Assembly (NCBI GenBank): GCA_935421135.1
Contig: OW285189.1
Span: 25,050,298 to 25,114,297, forward strand
Source: Bugulina stolonifera
Taxonomy: Eukaryota; Bryozoa; Gymnolaemata; Cheilostomatida; Bugulidae
Reading direction: 5' to 3'
DNA: 64,000 bases
Part shown: positions 26,601-37,303 of the stretch, in pieces
Layout of the letters: every line of letters begins with the position of its first letter
How positions within the stretch are numbered: the first letter of the stretch is position 1
Program-made: the position numbers and the translations under genes
Notes under the pieces: generated by a model
What the model was told of the DNA's origin: nothing
Databases searched by the model: none
What the model saw: the letters and a program-made list of their open reading frames with translations, nothing else

Positions 26601-29600
26601 AGCTTTAGCCAAAGTTTCACAAAACTGTTCAGCAGCTGCCTTGCTAAGTTGTGTAGCTTTCCCTTTAGATACATTACCACTTGCACTGATCCTAGATTCT
26701 TTTGGAATTGTCTGCTCCATGGAGATGAGTCGTGGTTTAATATCCACCCGACTGGTCGTGGGTAGGGCAGCAGGTAGGGTAGTGGGAGATAACTCCGTCT
26801 CCCTAACCTTTGACACACTTTGTTCATTTACTACAACCAAGTACATTCGCCATTATTATACGATAATATACAATATAAGATATTATACATGTACATGCAG
26901 TATACGCATACTCAATTAATATAGTAGGCCTATTACATGTTGTATAATATGGTACACAGTCATGTCATATGATCTAGTATACAGATATGTTGTATTATGG
27001 TATAATATAAAATAGTATGGTTATAGAATACTAACCATCATGCGGTGTTCCAGCTACCTCAACTACTACATTCTCCTCCCCCTCTATGGTAAAGTCGGGT
27101 GGCACTGAGGAACCTGCGCTATCGGACACTGATCTATGTATGTATTCAGTAGTGACTGCATCCTGTACACACAGCGCCTCAGTTCCAACTGCACACTCAG
27201 TGACAGCTGGGGGTGCTGTATCATTTGCCCCATCCTTGGTTACACTAGGAGTTATAATAGTAGAGTCTACAAGTCTACAAGTCTGAATGTTATGATATGA
27301 CTTACATGTAACCATTAGATAAATATATATAACACTAATGTGAGCTGAGATTGTGAGAATATGGAGAATATGTGTTACAATTTATAATATTGAGCTAAAA
27401 CCAAAGATAGTGGAAGGAAAAATCAGACACTCAATGATAATACCCTGTCCCATAAAATACGGCCAATTTGGCGGTCCCGACGTTCCGCGATCCACATTCC
27501 CGCCATACTTGTGCATCGTGGTTTCATGGCTTAACTATTGCGTATTCTGTAATAAGATATCGTTTATATAGGTAAACTGTATATTCGGTGCTGCTGTTAG
27601 AAACACTATCTGGTTGGTCGGCAGAACACCAATACGAAGAGCGGATTTGTATACAAGGTCGCACAAGTTCTTGCTTAATCTGGACAGTGTTTGGAGGCGG
27701 GAAGGAGGGACGAACAGTTTTTGGCCTGAATGTCCGATTTTTCCTTCCACTATCTTTGCTAAAATCCTGGTATTCCATTGAACCACAATGTAGTCATCGT
27801 CTTCAGAGACTCCATTACACATTATATGTACATGGAATTATAGGAATAGTAGAATTCTAAATAAACATGACAATATTATAGAAAACTTTAGTAATGTATA
27901 AACTGTAGTGACTGTTATAATAGCATATATGATATAATATGGCTAGATAAAGCTACACGTAATATTATAAGACTAACGTTATGTGGTGAGCCAGCCCCTC
28001 TACTTGATGTTCTTTCTGATACTTGATGGTGTCATTGAGAAATCTCTGTATACTAGCATGTGAGTTAATAAGCTTATCCACAGCCATATAGTTATTATTA
28101 TCAGCTGTGTACTCCATGTGCTGGTCTGATCGGAGGTGCTATCAACAAACATACATTAGCCAATCAGAATACACCTTGACTTCTAATTTGTATCCAATAA
28201 GAAACAGGGTAAGTATAGATGGAGGAATTAACATTGACTAAATAAGAATCTTCATATTATATGTTATAATGTAGAGAATACTTTGCAAATCTTAAAAAAA
28301 TAACAGTTGTCTTCTCATCATTTTGCAAGTTGCCCACTCTTACCCCAACCTCAACATAGACGTTACATTTCTCGTTACATTTCTCATCACGTATTTAGTA
28401 ACTGCTAATTCATGTTAGATGACCATTTCATAGAATGATGACCTATGGTCAGGTGCTCCAGCACTATACCATCATCTGCACTTTGATTGTGAGATAGACA
28501 TAGGCACATGTGGGGGTGAATTTAGCCCTGGTACCTAGTTATAGCCTTAGCACCTAGTTATAGCCCTAGTACCTAGACAGTTCAAGTACCTGATCGAGGT
28601 CCTCGTATCTCACTTTACAAATCATACAGAAGGAGAGTCTTTTCTTCATCTGAGTGTTACTGTTACCCTTATTCACAGTTTTATTGGTTTTAGCCTTGGC
28701 GGGTTTCTTCCCTTTACCTGCTAGTTTCCTTTTACCTGCGACCTCTCCTTCGGTCTTAGAGCTGCGTACAGGTAAATAGCATATCACGGATACAGCCAGC
28801 AGAAAAGCAACTATCTAGACAACCAAAGGAATAGGGGTGACGCAAATAGATTTGATAGTTGATGTTATAATGTATTGATTTCACAGAGAACATTGGTTAC
28901 GTTAGGCTGGTATGGTAATGGGTGACATTGAAATGACCCTGCATTCAATAGCGAGGGGTGACGATACGTCCTCAGTTTCAGGTTCATAAGTTGATTGAAA
29001 TGCAACAAATCGTCTGCACATTCTCATTGATTGTCAAATAAGTTTAAGTTCCCATAATACACTTTGAATATGATCATTATACAATGCATATATAGTGCCC
29101 AGTGATATGATATACATGTAACATACTGTGAGGATGGCACACTTACGTATCAAGCTTAGACGAGGTCAGCGTCTCACCACGCTGTGGGTCTGTCACTGAA
29201 CCCGCTGACTTATCCACAACTGCTGTTTCACCTCTGCTCTCAAACGGACAGAAGATTGCTTTAGAGTTGAGTACAGGGACATCTTCTCCAGCCATTTGAC
29301 GATAGACAGGTCTATACTTGCCGGACTGATCTTCTACCTTGATATATGGTACTCTCAGCATCTTAGCTGAAATAGTCGAATACCATGTGAACCCTCTATG
29401 TACACGTGTATTAATATAAGCTACCTTCAGATGGGTATCACTCTATACTATGAGAGAGGGAAGTCGAGGTGGGGCGGTGGATCTGACACAGTAAATACAA
29501 TTAGATAAAAACTGATGCGTTACTGTACTATAGAATGTAAAGAGGATGATTATTTATAGAGATATTCTGTACATATATAGAAAGGTTACACTGAGTACTA

Positions 29601-31183
29601 TAGTAGTTACTGTCTGATACTTCACACAGCATGGACTAATCAAACCAGAGACAAACAGACAGAAATGGCTTTTTTCTACATACGTTTATAACGTGGAGCT
29701 CGACTGGGTCGATCAGCTGATCTGTGTCGGCTTTTATTCAGTCCCAAAGTTACAACTCTCTTATCCATCCACCTCAATGCCACTGAAATAACAAATGCAG
29801 TGTTTATCTTTTACACAGCAGTGGGTATGTGAAAATACAACACCGCTACTTCCTGTTTATATATGGTGAAACAACTCCAGAGTAATAATTATACTATAAT
29901 TATAGGACATACTAGTATGCTATGTACTGTATAGCACATACATGTACTAGTACCCTTGAAAACAAAGAATATCAACAATGGGCCTAGGAATTATAATGTG
30001 GAAGAATTTCCACACACTAGCAGTTAGCACTACTTAGTACATGATTGTATAATATTTATGTAAGTATTTTTAGCTGATCATTGCATAACCCAGAAGAGGG
30101 AATGATTAATGTGCTAAATCCACTACCAAATGTTAGGATATAGCAGCTATTGTGTAGTAGACTACTAATACCAATGATAATATATAGTACTAACCATCAG
30201 TCTGTAACATCTTTATACACCACAGTTTAGCATTGTTAACCAATTGTTCACTGACAGTAGCAGCACTAAGGCAACTCTACAAGCAAATGGAGACCAAGAT
30301 AAACCACTGACACAAATAATTATGGTTAATGTACATTCACACAGCACAATTGTACAGTATGTGCATGTAATGTACATTACACAGCACAATTGTACAGTAT
30401 GTACATGTAATGTACATTCACACAGCACAGTATGTAGAAGTTAGCCGTACAAACTTACAGCCCTTGAGTTGTGCTGTTGACTAATATTCACCATCATGCT
30501 GGCACGGCTAATGTTGGCCTTAGAACTGGATATAACTGCCTCTGGTGGGGTACCCAGGCTGTTACCCGGGGTGATAGCAAATGGACTCGGGTTGGAACCA
30601 ACTGCTACATCTGTAGTGTGAGATCTGCTCCTGTAGTCGGCTGGCTGGCCATGATCAGTTATGAGATAAGTAATCTCTTTCGTGAAGAATTTTTCTACTT
30701 TCTAAAATAAATCAGAACGCATAGTATACAGACAGCTGGAACGCATAATATACAGACAGCTGGAATAGAAATGCATACTGATCATACCAGTGACATGGAA
30801 AATATTGTGAGTGCTGCAACATGTACAAACTATGGGCTGTCTGTATATACAATAATGAGCAAGAACAAGAAGTGGAGTCTGTTACATTCACTTGGTAATT
30901 GTTACATAATATTAGACATTAGTAGACTAAAATAAACATACCGCTCCTAGGAGCACGATTAAACGTTCCAGCCGTTTAATCTTGTTCTTAGGAATGTCCA
31001 CTTCATCAATATAGAATGTCTTCGCACTTAAAGGCAGCTGCTTGTCTCCTAAAATGTTTCAATGTGAGCTTTCACATTTACACCCTTAGGTAACATGCAA
31101 AACAAACTAGTACACAACGCAGAGCAACTTTAATATTGTGTTAGGATTACTTGTGAGCCGTAAAACTTACCCTTTTCTGTCAT
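20608..31183 (-). CDS. DBF4: DBF4, regulatory subunit of CDC7 kinase
   Basis: Sixteen exons, all phases agreeing: 31171-31183, 30942-31048, 30459-30701, 30195-30276, 29684-29782, 29147-29366, 28590-28761, 27978-28138, 27036-27274, 26414-26830, 25600-25664, 25286-25393, 23686-23856, 22723-22910, 22038-22295 and 20608-21781. They give 1,238 residues; human DBF4 has 674. Motif N (BRCT-like, residues 5-150) includes KTFYIDEVDIPKNK and FFTKEITYLITDH. Motif M (about 185) is PYIKVEDQSGKYRPVYRQM. Motif C is a zinc finger, C-x2-C near residue 301 with H-x5-H at about 314, split across exons 7 and 8. The protein activates CDC7 to phosphorylate MCM helicase at origins. The long tail is Ser/Pro/Lys-rich, with CDK-like TPRKSPR and a KEN box (DKENTPN, about residue 778), the degron expected for APC/C turnover. 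Confidence 0.93.
22587..22690. repeat. 23-bp tandem repeat, about 4-5 copies
   Basis: Units share GGACCACAGAAGAGCC and differ by a few bases. They lie in a DBF4 intron, ending about 30 bases before exon 22723-22910 on its donor side. Confidence 0.85.
22921..23413. repeat. 10-bp minisatellite (AGTATATAGT), about 49 copies
   Basis: A nearly pure array of the 10-mer AGTATATAGT with TATATAACAG and TATGTAGTAG variants. It starts about 10 bases upstream (in transcript sense) of the acceptor of the DBF4 exon 22723-22910. The long Tyr/Ile/Leu ORF read across it is an artefact. Confidence 0.95.
23925..25174. mobile_element. Non-autonomous hAT DNA transposon, 1,250 bp
   Basis: The left end is CAGGGATGCCCAAACTTTTT and the right end is its inverted match, TTTGGGCATCCCTG. 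It is flanked by a perfect 8-bp duplication, GTATAGAA, at 23917-23924 and 25175-25182. The 8-bp duplication and CAGGG...CCCTG termini define the hAT superfamily. No transposase frame is visible. It lies in a DBF4 intron between exons 23686-23856 and 25286-25393 and contains a second, foldback element. Confidence 0.92.
24505..24838. mobile_element. Foldback element nested in the hAT transposon
   Basis: Arms of about 130 bases (starting ATTGCTGTCAAACTGATGAC on the left and its reverse complement on the right) face each other around a short spacer near 24650-24715. The arms differ at only a handful of positions, so it may have arrived recently or been kept alike by gene conversion. Target duplication is unclear. 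Confidence 0.8.
25497..25606. repeat. 31-bp repeats copying a DBF4 splice donor
   Basis: Units about 31 bases apart each contain TACTTACTGCCCAGT. On the minus strand this reads ACTGGGCA/GTAAGTA, the last eight bases of DBF4 exon 25600-25664 plus its donor. Three extra copies of the exon end and donor follow the real one. Confidence 0.85.
25782..26166. repeat. 24-bp minisatellite, about 16 copies
   Basis: Unit contains ACCATACAATATTACATAT followed by AGTAG. Because 24 is a multiple of 3, frames on both strands stay open over about 150 codons; these ORFs are not genes. The array lies in the DBF4 intron between exons 25600-25664 and 26414-26830. Confidence 0.95.
27402..27758. mobile_element. 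Small TIR element (MITE-like, 357 bp)
   Basis: The left end CAAAGATAGTGGAAGGAAAA... matches the reverse complement of the right end over about 31 bases with roughly three mismatches. Flanks read CTAAAAC (27395-27401) and CTAAAAT (27759-27765), a probable 7-bp imperfect duplication. It sits in the DBF4 intron between exons 27036-27274 and 27978-28138. It contains frames of up to about 95 codons with no similarity I recognise. Superfamily not assigned. Confidence 0.65.
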
Positions 31184-33267
31184 TTTTCATTCATCTAAAC
31201 CAGCAAAACTAAAAGCAAAATATATTCAGCTGTTTGTAACAATTCTAGAGAATTTGGGTTAATGACACACAAGACAAAGAAGTCCAATATAGTGAACCAG
31301 TAGGTTACAGTAAAACTGAAAGTGTCAAGCCTGGAAATACTTTAAATAATTGATTTTCTAAAAGAAACTATTCAGTACCCTAAAAGCAGAAATCATTAGC
31401 CCAATTTATAGTTTTATAGTTTCATGAGTTTGTGCTGTTTGCAACTTTTCCAATTGAAAAATTCTCGCAGTTTTTAAGTCTAACTCAGTTGAACTTTATT
31501 TCAAACCAGGGTTGTACTATCAAACATTGCATGGCACATAATAACAGATCCATGCATACATTCTGACTGCTTTCTCCGACGTTGCATTCGAGCTCTTTGT
31601 TACTTTCTCAGAAAATTGAAATTGGTTTATGCGAGTTAAGCTTTGTGAACTCGAGTAGAATTAAACGTTGTACTAGACTAACTAGGAAGCAGCGATGGTG
31701 AGCCTCGCTTGAGACAATTGTTTGGTAATGTTATTTATACTTAGTTCGGTGTTCAGGGCCTACCATTAAGACCTCTGCCCACTCAATGGTCAACAGTTTG
31801 GCGCACAATTTACCCGATTTTAATTACAATTTAGAGACAGATTTCGGGTGATCATATTTTACTGATAGTCTAACAAGAGTCAATTGATTAGTTTTTGCAG
31901 GCTTATTATCTAGACTATAATCCAACGTACTTTCATTTGCATGAAGCCTACATATACCCGAGTTATTCAATGTCAGAAGTCTATATTTTTTTTAATTGTT
32001 CAGGCCTACCTTTAGCCACACGAAACGTGTAGAAGTTAGCCAGATCTCTTACCTATTCTTTTGAGTGTGTGCAGTACACCTCTACTAATTTAAAACCTTA
32101 GACAATCTAATGCTGTCAATAAGCAGATGCCACACTCGAGTTAGAGACTCCCACTCGGGTTAATTCAAGCAACATTTTTTGGTTCATAAAAAGGACTCGT
32201 GACTTGAATATACAGTTACCAATGATTGCAGCCTGAATCGTGATTTAGTTGTGGCTATGACCAAAAACACTTACGAGGCCAACTGTTCCTTTTCGGCCAA
32301 CGGAGCCTCATTCTAGAGCAAATCGGCGCGGCGTTTGTTAGTCTATGCAAAGACCAACTTGTTTGTCTTTTCAGTTTCCGGCGTCACTGAGGCGGTCTAG
32401 TATGACAACAATATTCATGTAAGCTTTTTTGTGATTGGTGAATATTAGGTACAGCGACTCCAACTATATAATTTATTACAAATCAGCTTTGGTTGTTGGC
32501 TGGATATTAATCAATGTAACTAGTGGGCTGGTACTATGCATTGCCTACGAAGTTGTTCCACCGAAGCTCACGCCCTCTGGTGTCCCGAACCTTAACTCAC
32601 ACACCATTATGATGATCATTAGCGGATTATGTTGGAATATCAATAAAATATCAATATTCAATAACTAGAGTTTTCATTGAGAAGCTGTAAAGATAGCTTC
32701 TTAGGAGGTTTGGCCATTCGTGTGAAAGAAGTCGGGGTAAGAGTGACTGATTTGTGTTTTATAGCTGGAAACTAGTTATAGTACAAGTATTAGTTCGCCT
32801 TGGGTTGGTCCTGAGGTTGGGATCTAGTTAGGAGAAAGTTTTGAAGGACACTCGGTATGTAGCTCATCATACCCCAACAAATATATATATATATATACAA
32901 TTATATTATAACATCGTACAATATATGTATATTCTTATCTATGCTATAGGAACTGGATGGTATTTAGAGTTTTTTTTTTTTTTTTAATAATTTTCCACTG
33001 AGACCCTCGAATGAGGTAAAAGTGTGGAACACGATAATACTGTGCTTAGGTAATGTTTGTTTTGCTTTTTTGTTATTATTTATGCATGAATGTGTATATA
33101 TATATATTTTTTTTTTATTTTTTCAATCTATACACCTATCTGCTTAACACTGTTGTCAGCTCTTTAATTTAATCTCCTCTCACATCACGGATAGTTTTCG
33201 GCCAGAATGAATAATAAAAAGATTTTGAGCGAATGTATGGCACAAAAGTATTGGGATGTTGCCTGGT

Positions 33268-33477
33268 GTTATGCCCACTTTGATAATTATGATCAAAGGG
33301 AGGCTCAATGCCTTCCTAGAGGCACTTGAAAAAAAGATTCATTCTGGCACTCTTTCTTCGTTCCTTGAGGGATGATAAAAGGAACGAAGAAAGAGTGCCA
33401 GAATGAATCTTTTTTTCAAGTGCCTCTCGGAAGGCATTGAGCCTCCCTTTGATCATAATTATCAAAGTGGGCATAAC
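33268..33477. repeat. Near-perfect 210-bp hairpin
   Basis: Arms 33268-33366 and 33379-33477 (99 bases each) are reverse complements with one mismatch (t/g in CTTCC(T/G)AGAGG) around a 12-base loop. Arms begin GTTATGCCC. It is probably a MITE or foldback repeat. Transcription would give a long double-stranded RNA stem. Confidence 0.9.
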
Positions 33478-33865
33478 AACAGATTGATTCCTTTCTCTAC
33501 TGAACTTACTTTTCAAATTACTATTGGTGCTTTTGCTCCAATGTGAATTAAAATCGTATACGCTCAACGCTGATTCAAATTATTTGGACATCCTTTGCAT
33601 TTAAGCATCTGCCTGGGCTTTAAGGCTTCTTGTACTAGACTTGAATAAAAAATGTATGAAAAAGGGAAATCTCAATACGTTGCACTGGTCAAACTATCTT
33701 CACTGGTATCGGTTCAAGTTGCACCTGCGCCATTCCCGCTTTATGATGTCTGATTTGATTTTTGTCAACAAGCGTGTGAATGCTGCCTAGATCTCAAAGC
33801 GAACTTGTGAGTATTGATTGGATGAAACACAGCCAGCGATTCAAATTATTAATCTTGTCAATGTT

Positions 33866-36800
33866 ATTGCCTAGCTTTGGTGCCACAACCATAGAGGTAA
33901 CACCCCATAGAGCAGGAACTCAAAAATTTTCCGCTATTAAACGCCGATTGGTCACTTGATGCCAGTTTTCCCCACGGGCGGCCATGATGCGATGGGGATT
34001 TCGTCCGTTTGTTTACATTAGTTACCATTACAATTATATATAAAACATAAAACTTTTCAACGCTGTTATTTACAGATACTATTTGTGTAAAATGTTTTCA
34101 ATTTATATCTAAACTGTTTAGTAACATCTCTGCTTTTTCACAATGATAGTGATTTTAAAAATCTCTTTGTAAAATAGGACTTTACAGAGAAATAAGAATG
34201 AATGTTTACTCGACCAAATAATACTAGTAACAGACTAGCGCGGCAGCGTATATCAGTAGAAAATCTGTGAATGCGTTGATTGGTTAACCAAAATAAAGCC
34301 GCATGTTATTGGGTATTAAAATCTCTAATCGCTAACATGATAGGCTTATTGTACAGAATTATCTACCCATAAAGGACTTTCAATAGCACGCGGACAATTC
34401 TGTCTATTTCAAGAAATGAGCATGGAGCTAGTTGTACTAATGGCATTCCTGGAACAACAGTTATACAATCTCATATAGTTAACATTGATGTAATTGCAAG
34501 AGTATACTTTGGGTTTCTCTGGACTAACAGTGTGGTTAGTAGGAATACAGTACGGTTGCTGTGAGTTGGAACTGGAAAGACAATGAAATAAATTCAATTC
34601 TTATTTATTAGTAGTTATTTATTCTATTATTATTGTAGAAATATTGTTGTTGTAAAATTAAAAATTTACTCCATAATAAATAGTATAATAATTTTAATTA
34701 GCCCAGAAGTTATAGCAAGTATCATTGTTTAAAATTAATAAGCACATTCATTTATCTAGTTATAGTGGAATCTCTCGGTACTGTTATTGATTGATTGATT
34801 GAGGCTGAGTTAAATTAACTTTGCTCACTCCACTGTCACTGCTGTACCTACCTATAGTAATGGTAATAGGCTACTACTACGTAGTAAATATAGTAATACT
34901 ATCAGGTGAAGTTGTGATCGCGACTCACTAGCAGTTTATTACAATAGTCACAGATCAAAAACACTCACTCATCAGATCAGTGACTATACCTACTAACTAT
35001 TATTTTATTAATTCAGGTGATTTCCATAGACTATTAATCAACATGAACATGTTTATCATTGGATTGATTATATTTATATAATTATTTTATAATATTAATA
35101 TTTGTGATTGTAAATTAATTTTTTTGTGATAATAAGTGTAATAGGCCTATTATGATTATAATTATTGTAATTGTGCTATAGGCCTATCAGCATTACTTTG
35201 AATGTTAGTATAGGCTAACTTTATATTGCTAGGAAATTTATTTAAGAAATCTATAAACTATGACTTTTGTTTCACAGATGTCGATGTGAACTTTCCTTTG
35301 TCCATTCCTGTCTATAGTTTGATTCCGACGCTTTGTAGTATCTAATTGCATAGCGCAGTTAATAGCCTAAATACATTATAATCAAAGATCTACACCAGCT
35401 TAGCATAATCTTAGAATGGTTTCAAGCTAAACTATAGCTGAAAGGAAAGATGATATGGAAGAAAAAATCTAAATTTATTAGGGCTGTTAATTAGTCATTA
35501 AACATTATAATGTAGAACATTGAATAGTCTTATGCAAGTTTATAGGCCTACGTCGTTTATTTAATTTCTTAGTAACAGTTTGTTTAACCACAACTTTCTT
35601 AGCCTTTCTACCTGCAATAGAATAGGTGCAGGTTGAGTTGTAGCATTGATTTTTTTCATCTATAGGTTGGAGATTAAAGTGAAATCTGGATACCACGATG
35701 CACATTGCCACAACTCTATGTGTGGTGCTCATCCATCATACCCATCAAGTAGGTTATGATTATGAACTCTTTTCATGGGACTCGTGCACACAAACTGTAA
35801 CAACTGCTTTCCAATTAGAAATGGGTTTCACGGTTAAAATGAGATGCTTGATTTAATTAAGGCTTGTTGTTTTGTATATATGTGTGAGAATGTACTTGGT
35901 AGATTTCTGTCGTCTATTATAGAGCTGTTATGGATTTAATTCATAGGTAACATCCAGAGTGATCAACTATATCAACATCTATGTCTTATCGAAATCGTAC
36001 TTTATTTTGCTCTGATATAATGTGATGCCAATTTGGCAAGAATCATGTAACTACTAATAGCTGTTCTGTTATGGTAGGACAGTAGGCATTGAACATGTTT
36101 CATGTATGGTAAGCGTGAAGCATTTATTTATCTGGTATCAATTTCCTAATATAGGTCTACTAGACAGAATATTGATCTGTGCTGATGCTGTGAATTTTGA
36201 AGAGCTGGCTGATCTTATTCCTAAGAATGGCAAGGAGTGACTTCTAAATATTGAATAAGAGTTCTTATGCTATTTTTATTCAGTAAATATTTAAAATAGA
36301 TTTGGTCAAAATATTGGCATTTATACTCCATGTTATGAATTGGTTTTGTCTGTCTACATAAATGTTTTTATTTGTAATATGCAACTTCTGCAAATCTGTT
36401 CTACATATAGAAATACACCTATTAGTATTTATACTCTATCAATCATGTGATACCAGGATAATCCATAGGACGTAGGACAATTAACAACTACAGTAGCTTT
36501 AGCTGTATTCTAATTTGAGGTAAAAGTGTTACTTAATGCTACAGCTGTTAAGTAAAGTAAACTTGCCTACTGAAAGCCAAAATAACTAGAACTAGGAGCT
36601 GTGTAATAATAATTTTGTGACGTACTAATATACTGATGTACAATATTTGCAATTACCATGCAGTTACTATCAAAGTTACAAAATATGATAAATATAATAA
36701 TTATGTTGGTCTGAAATAATTGGAAAATATGTGTGCAACAAAAAATTTTAGTTAATTGGTAGCAAAAACAAATTTGGACTACTAACTAAATGACTAACTA

Positions 36801-36968
36801 ATCATAGCAGCGCGTAGGTAACTAATGTAAACAAACGGTAACTACCCCAACACATCATGGCCGCCAGGAATGAAAAGTGGCATCGCAAAATTTACGGGAG
36901 TTCCTGCTCTAGGGGAGATAACTCTATGGCCACAACTACAGAAACATGACATAGAGAAAGGCAATAAA
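33866..36968. mobile_element. Putative TIR element, 3.1 kb, degraded
   Basis: About 140 bases at the left (TTATTGCC..., CATAGAGGTAA, AGAGCAGGAACTC, GGCGGCCATGATG, TTTGTTTACATTAGTTACC) recur in the same order as the reverse complement of 36830-36968. The match is imperfect. No transposase frame is visible. Target duplications were not identified, so the boundaries are approximate. Confidence 0.6.
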
Positions 36969-37303
36969 TTATAATGGACATCCAGCGCGCACGCTATGAG
37001 CTATGCAAATCTTTGTAAATAAACACAAAATTTTGGATTTCACTTTAGTGGTTTTACATTGATATTGGATTGTTGTAATATCATTTTATGATGTTGTTGA
37101 TGTAATATAGAATATCATTCCCTAGCTCAAAGTGCTCAATGCAAAGTACATAGTCAATAGTCACGGCCATGTTACAGTCAATGCCCAATAGAAATATAGA
37201 ATTATTTTAATTTTATAATAATAATTATAGTCATATTGATATTCATATTGATATATAATAATAGTCAGAGTGACAGCCATTGCACTGCTCAGTCAGTGAC
37301 ATA

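Larger units (their letters stand above)
31184..37303. other. Spacer between divergent DBF4 and RTF2
   Basis: No coding region is recognised. The first 2 kb (31184-33230) is presumably DBF4 promoter and upstream DNA, with a GC-rich patch at about 32320-32340 and short (AT)n and poly-T runs near 32881-32985. A 99-bp-arm hairpin (33268-33477) and a TIR element (about 33866-36968) fill most of the rest. About 335 bases remain next to the RTF2 start. Confidence 0.6.

Noticed and set aside
27535..27822. 95-codon minus-strand ORF in a DBF4 intron
   Set aside because: Lies mostly inside the TIR element 27402-27758 and shares its inverted ends; no recognised domain.
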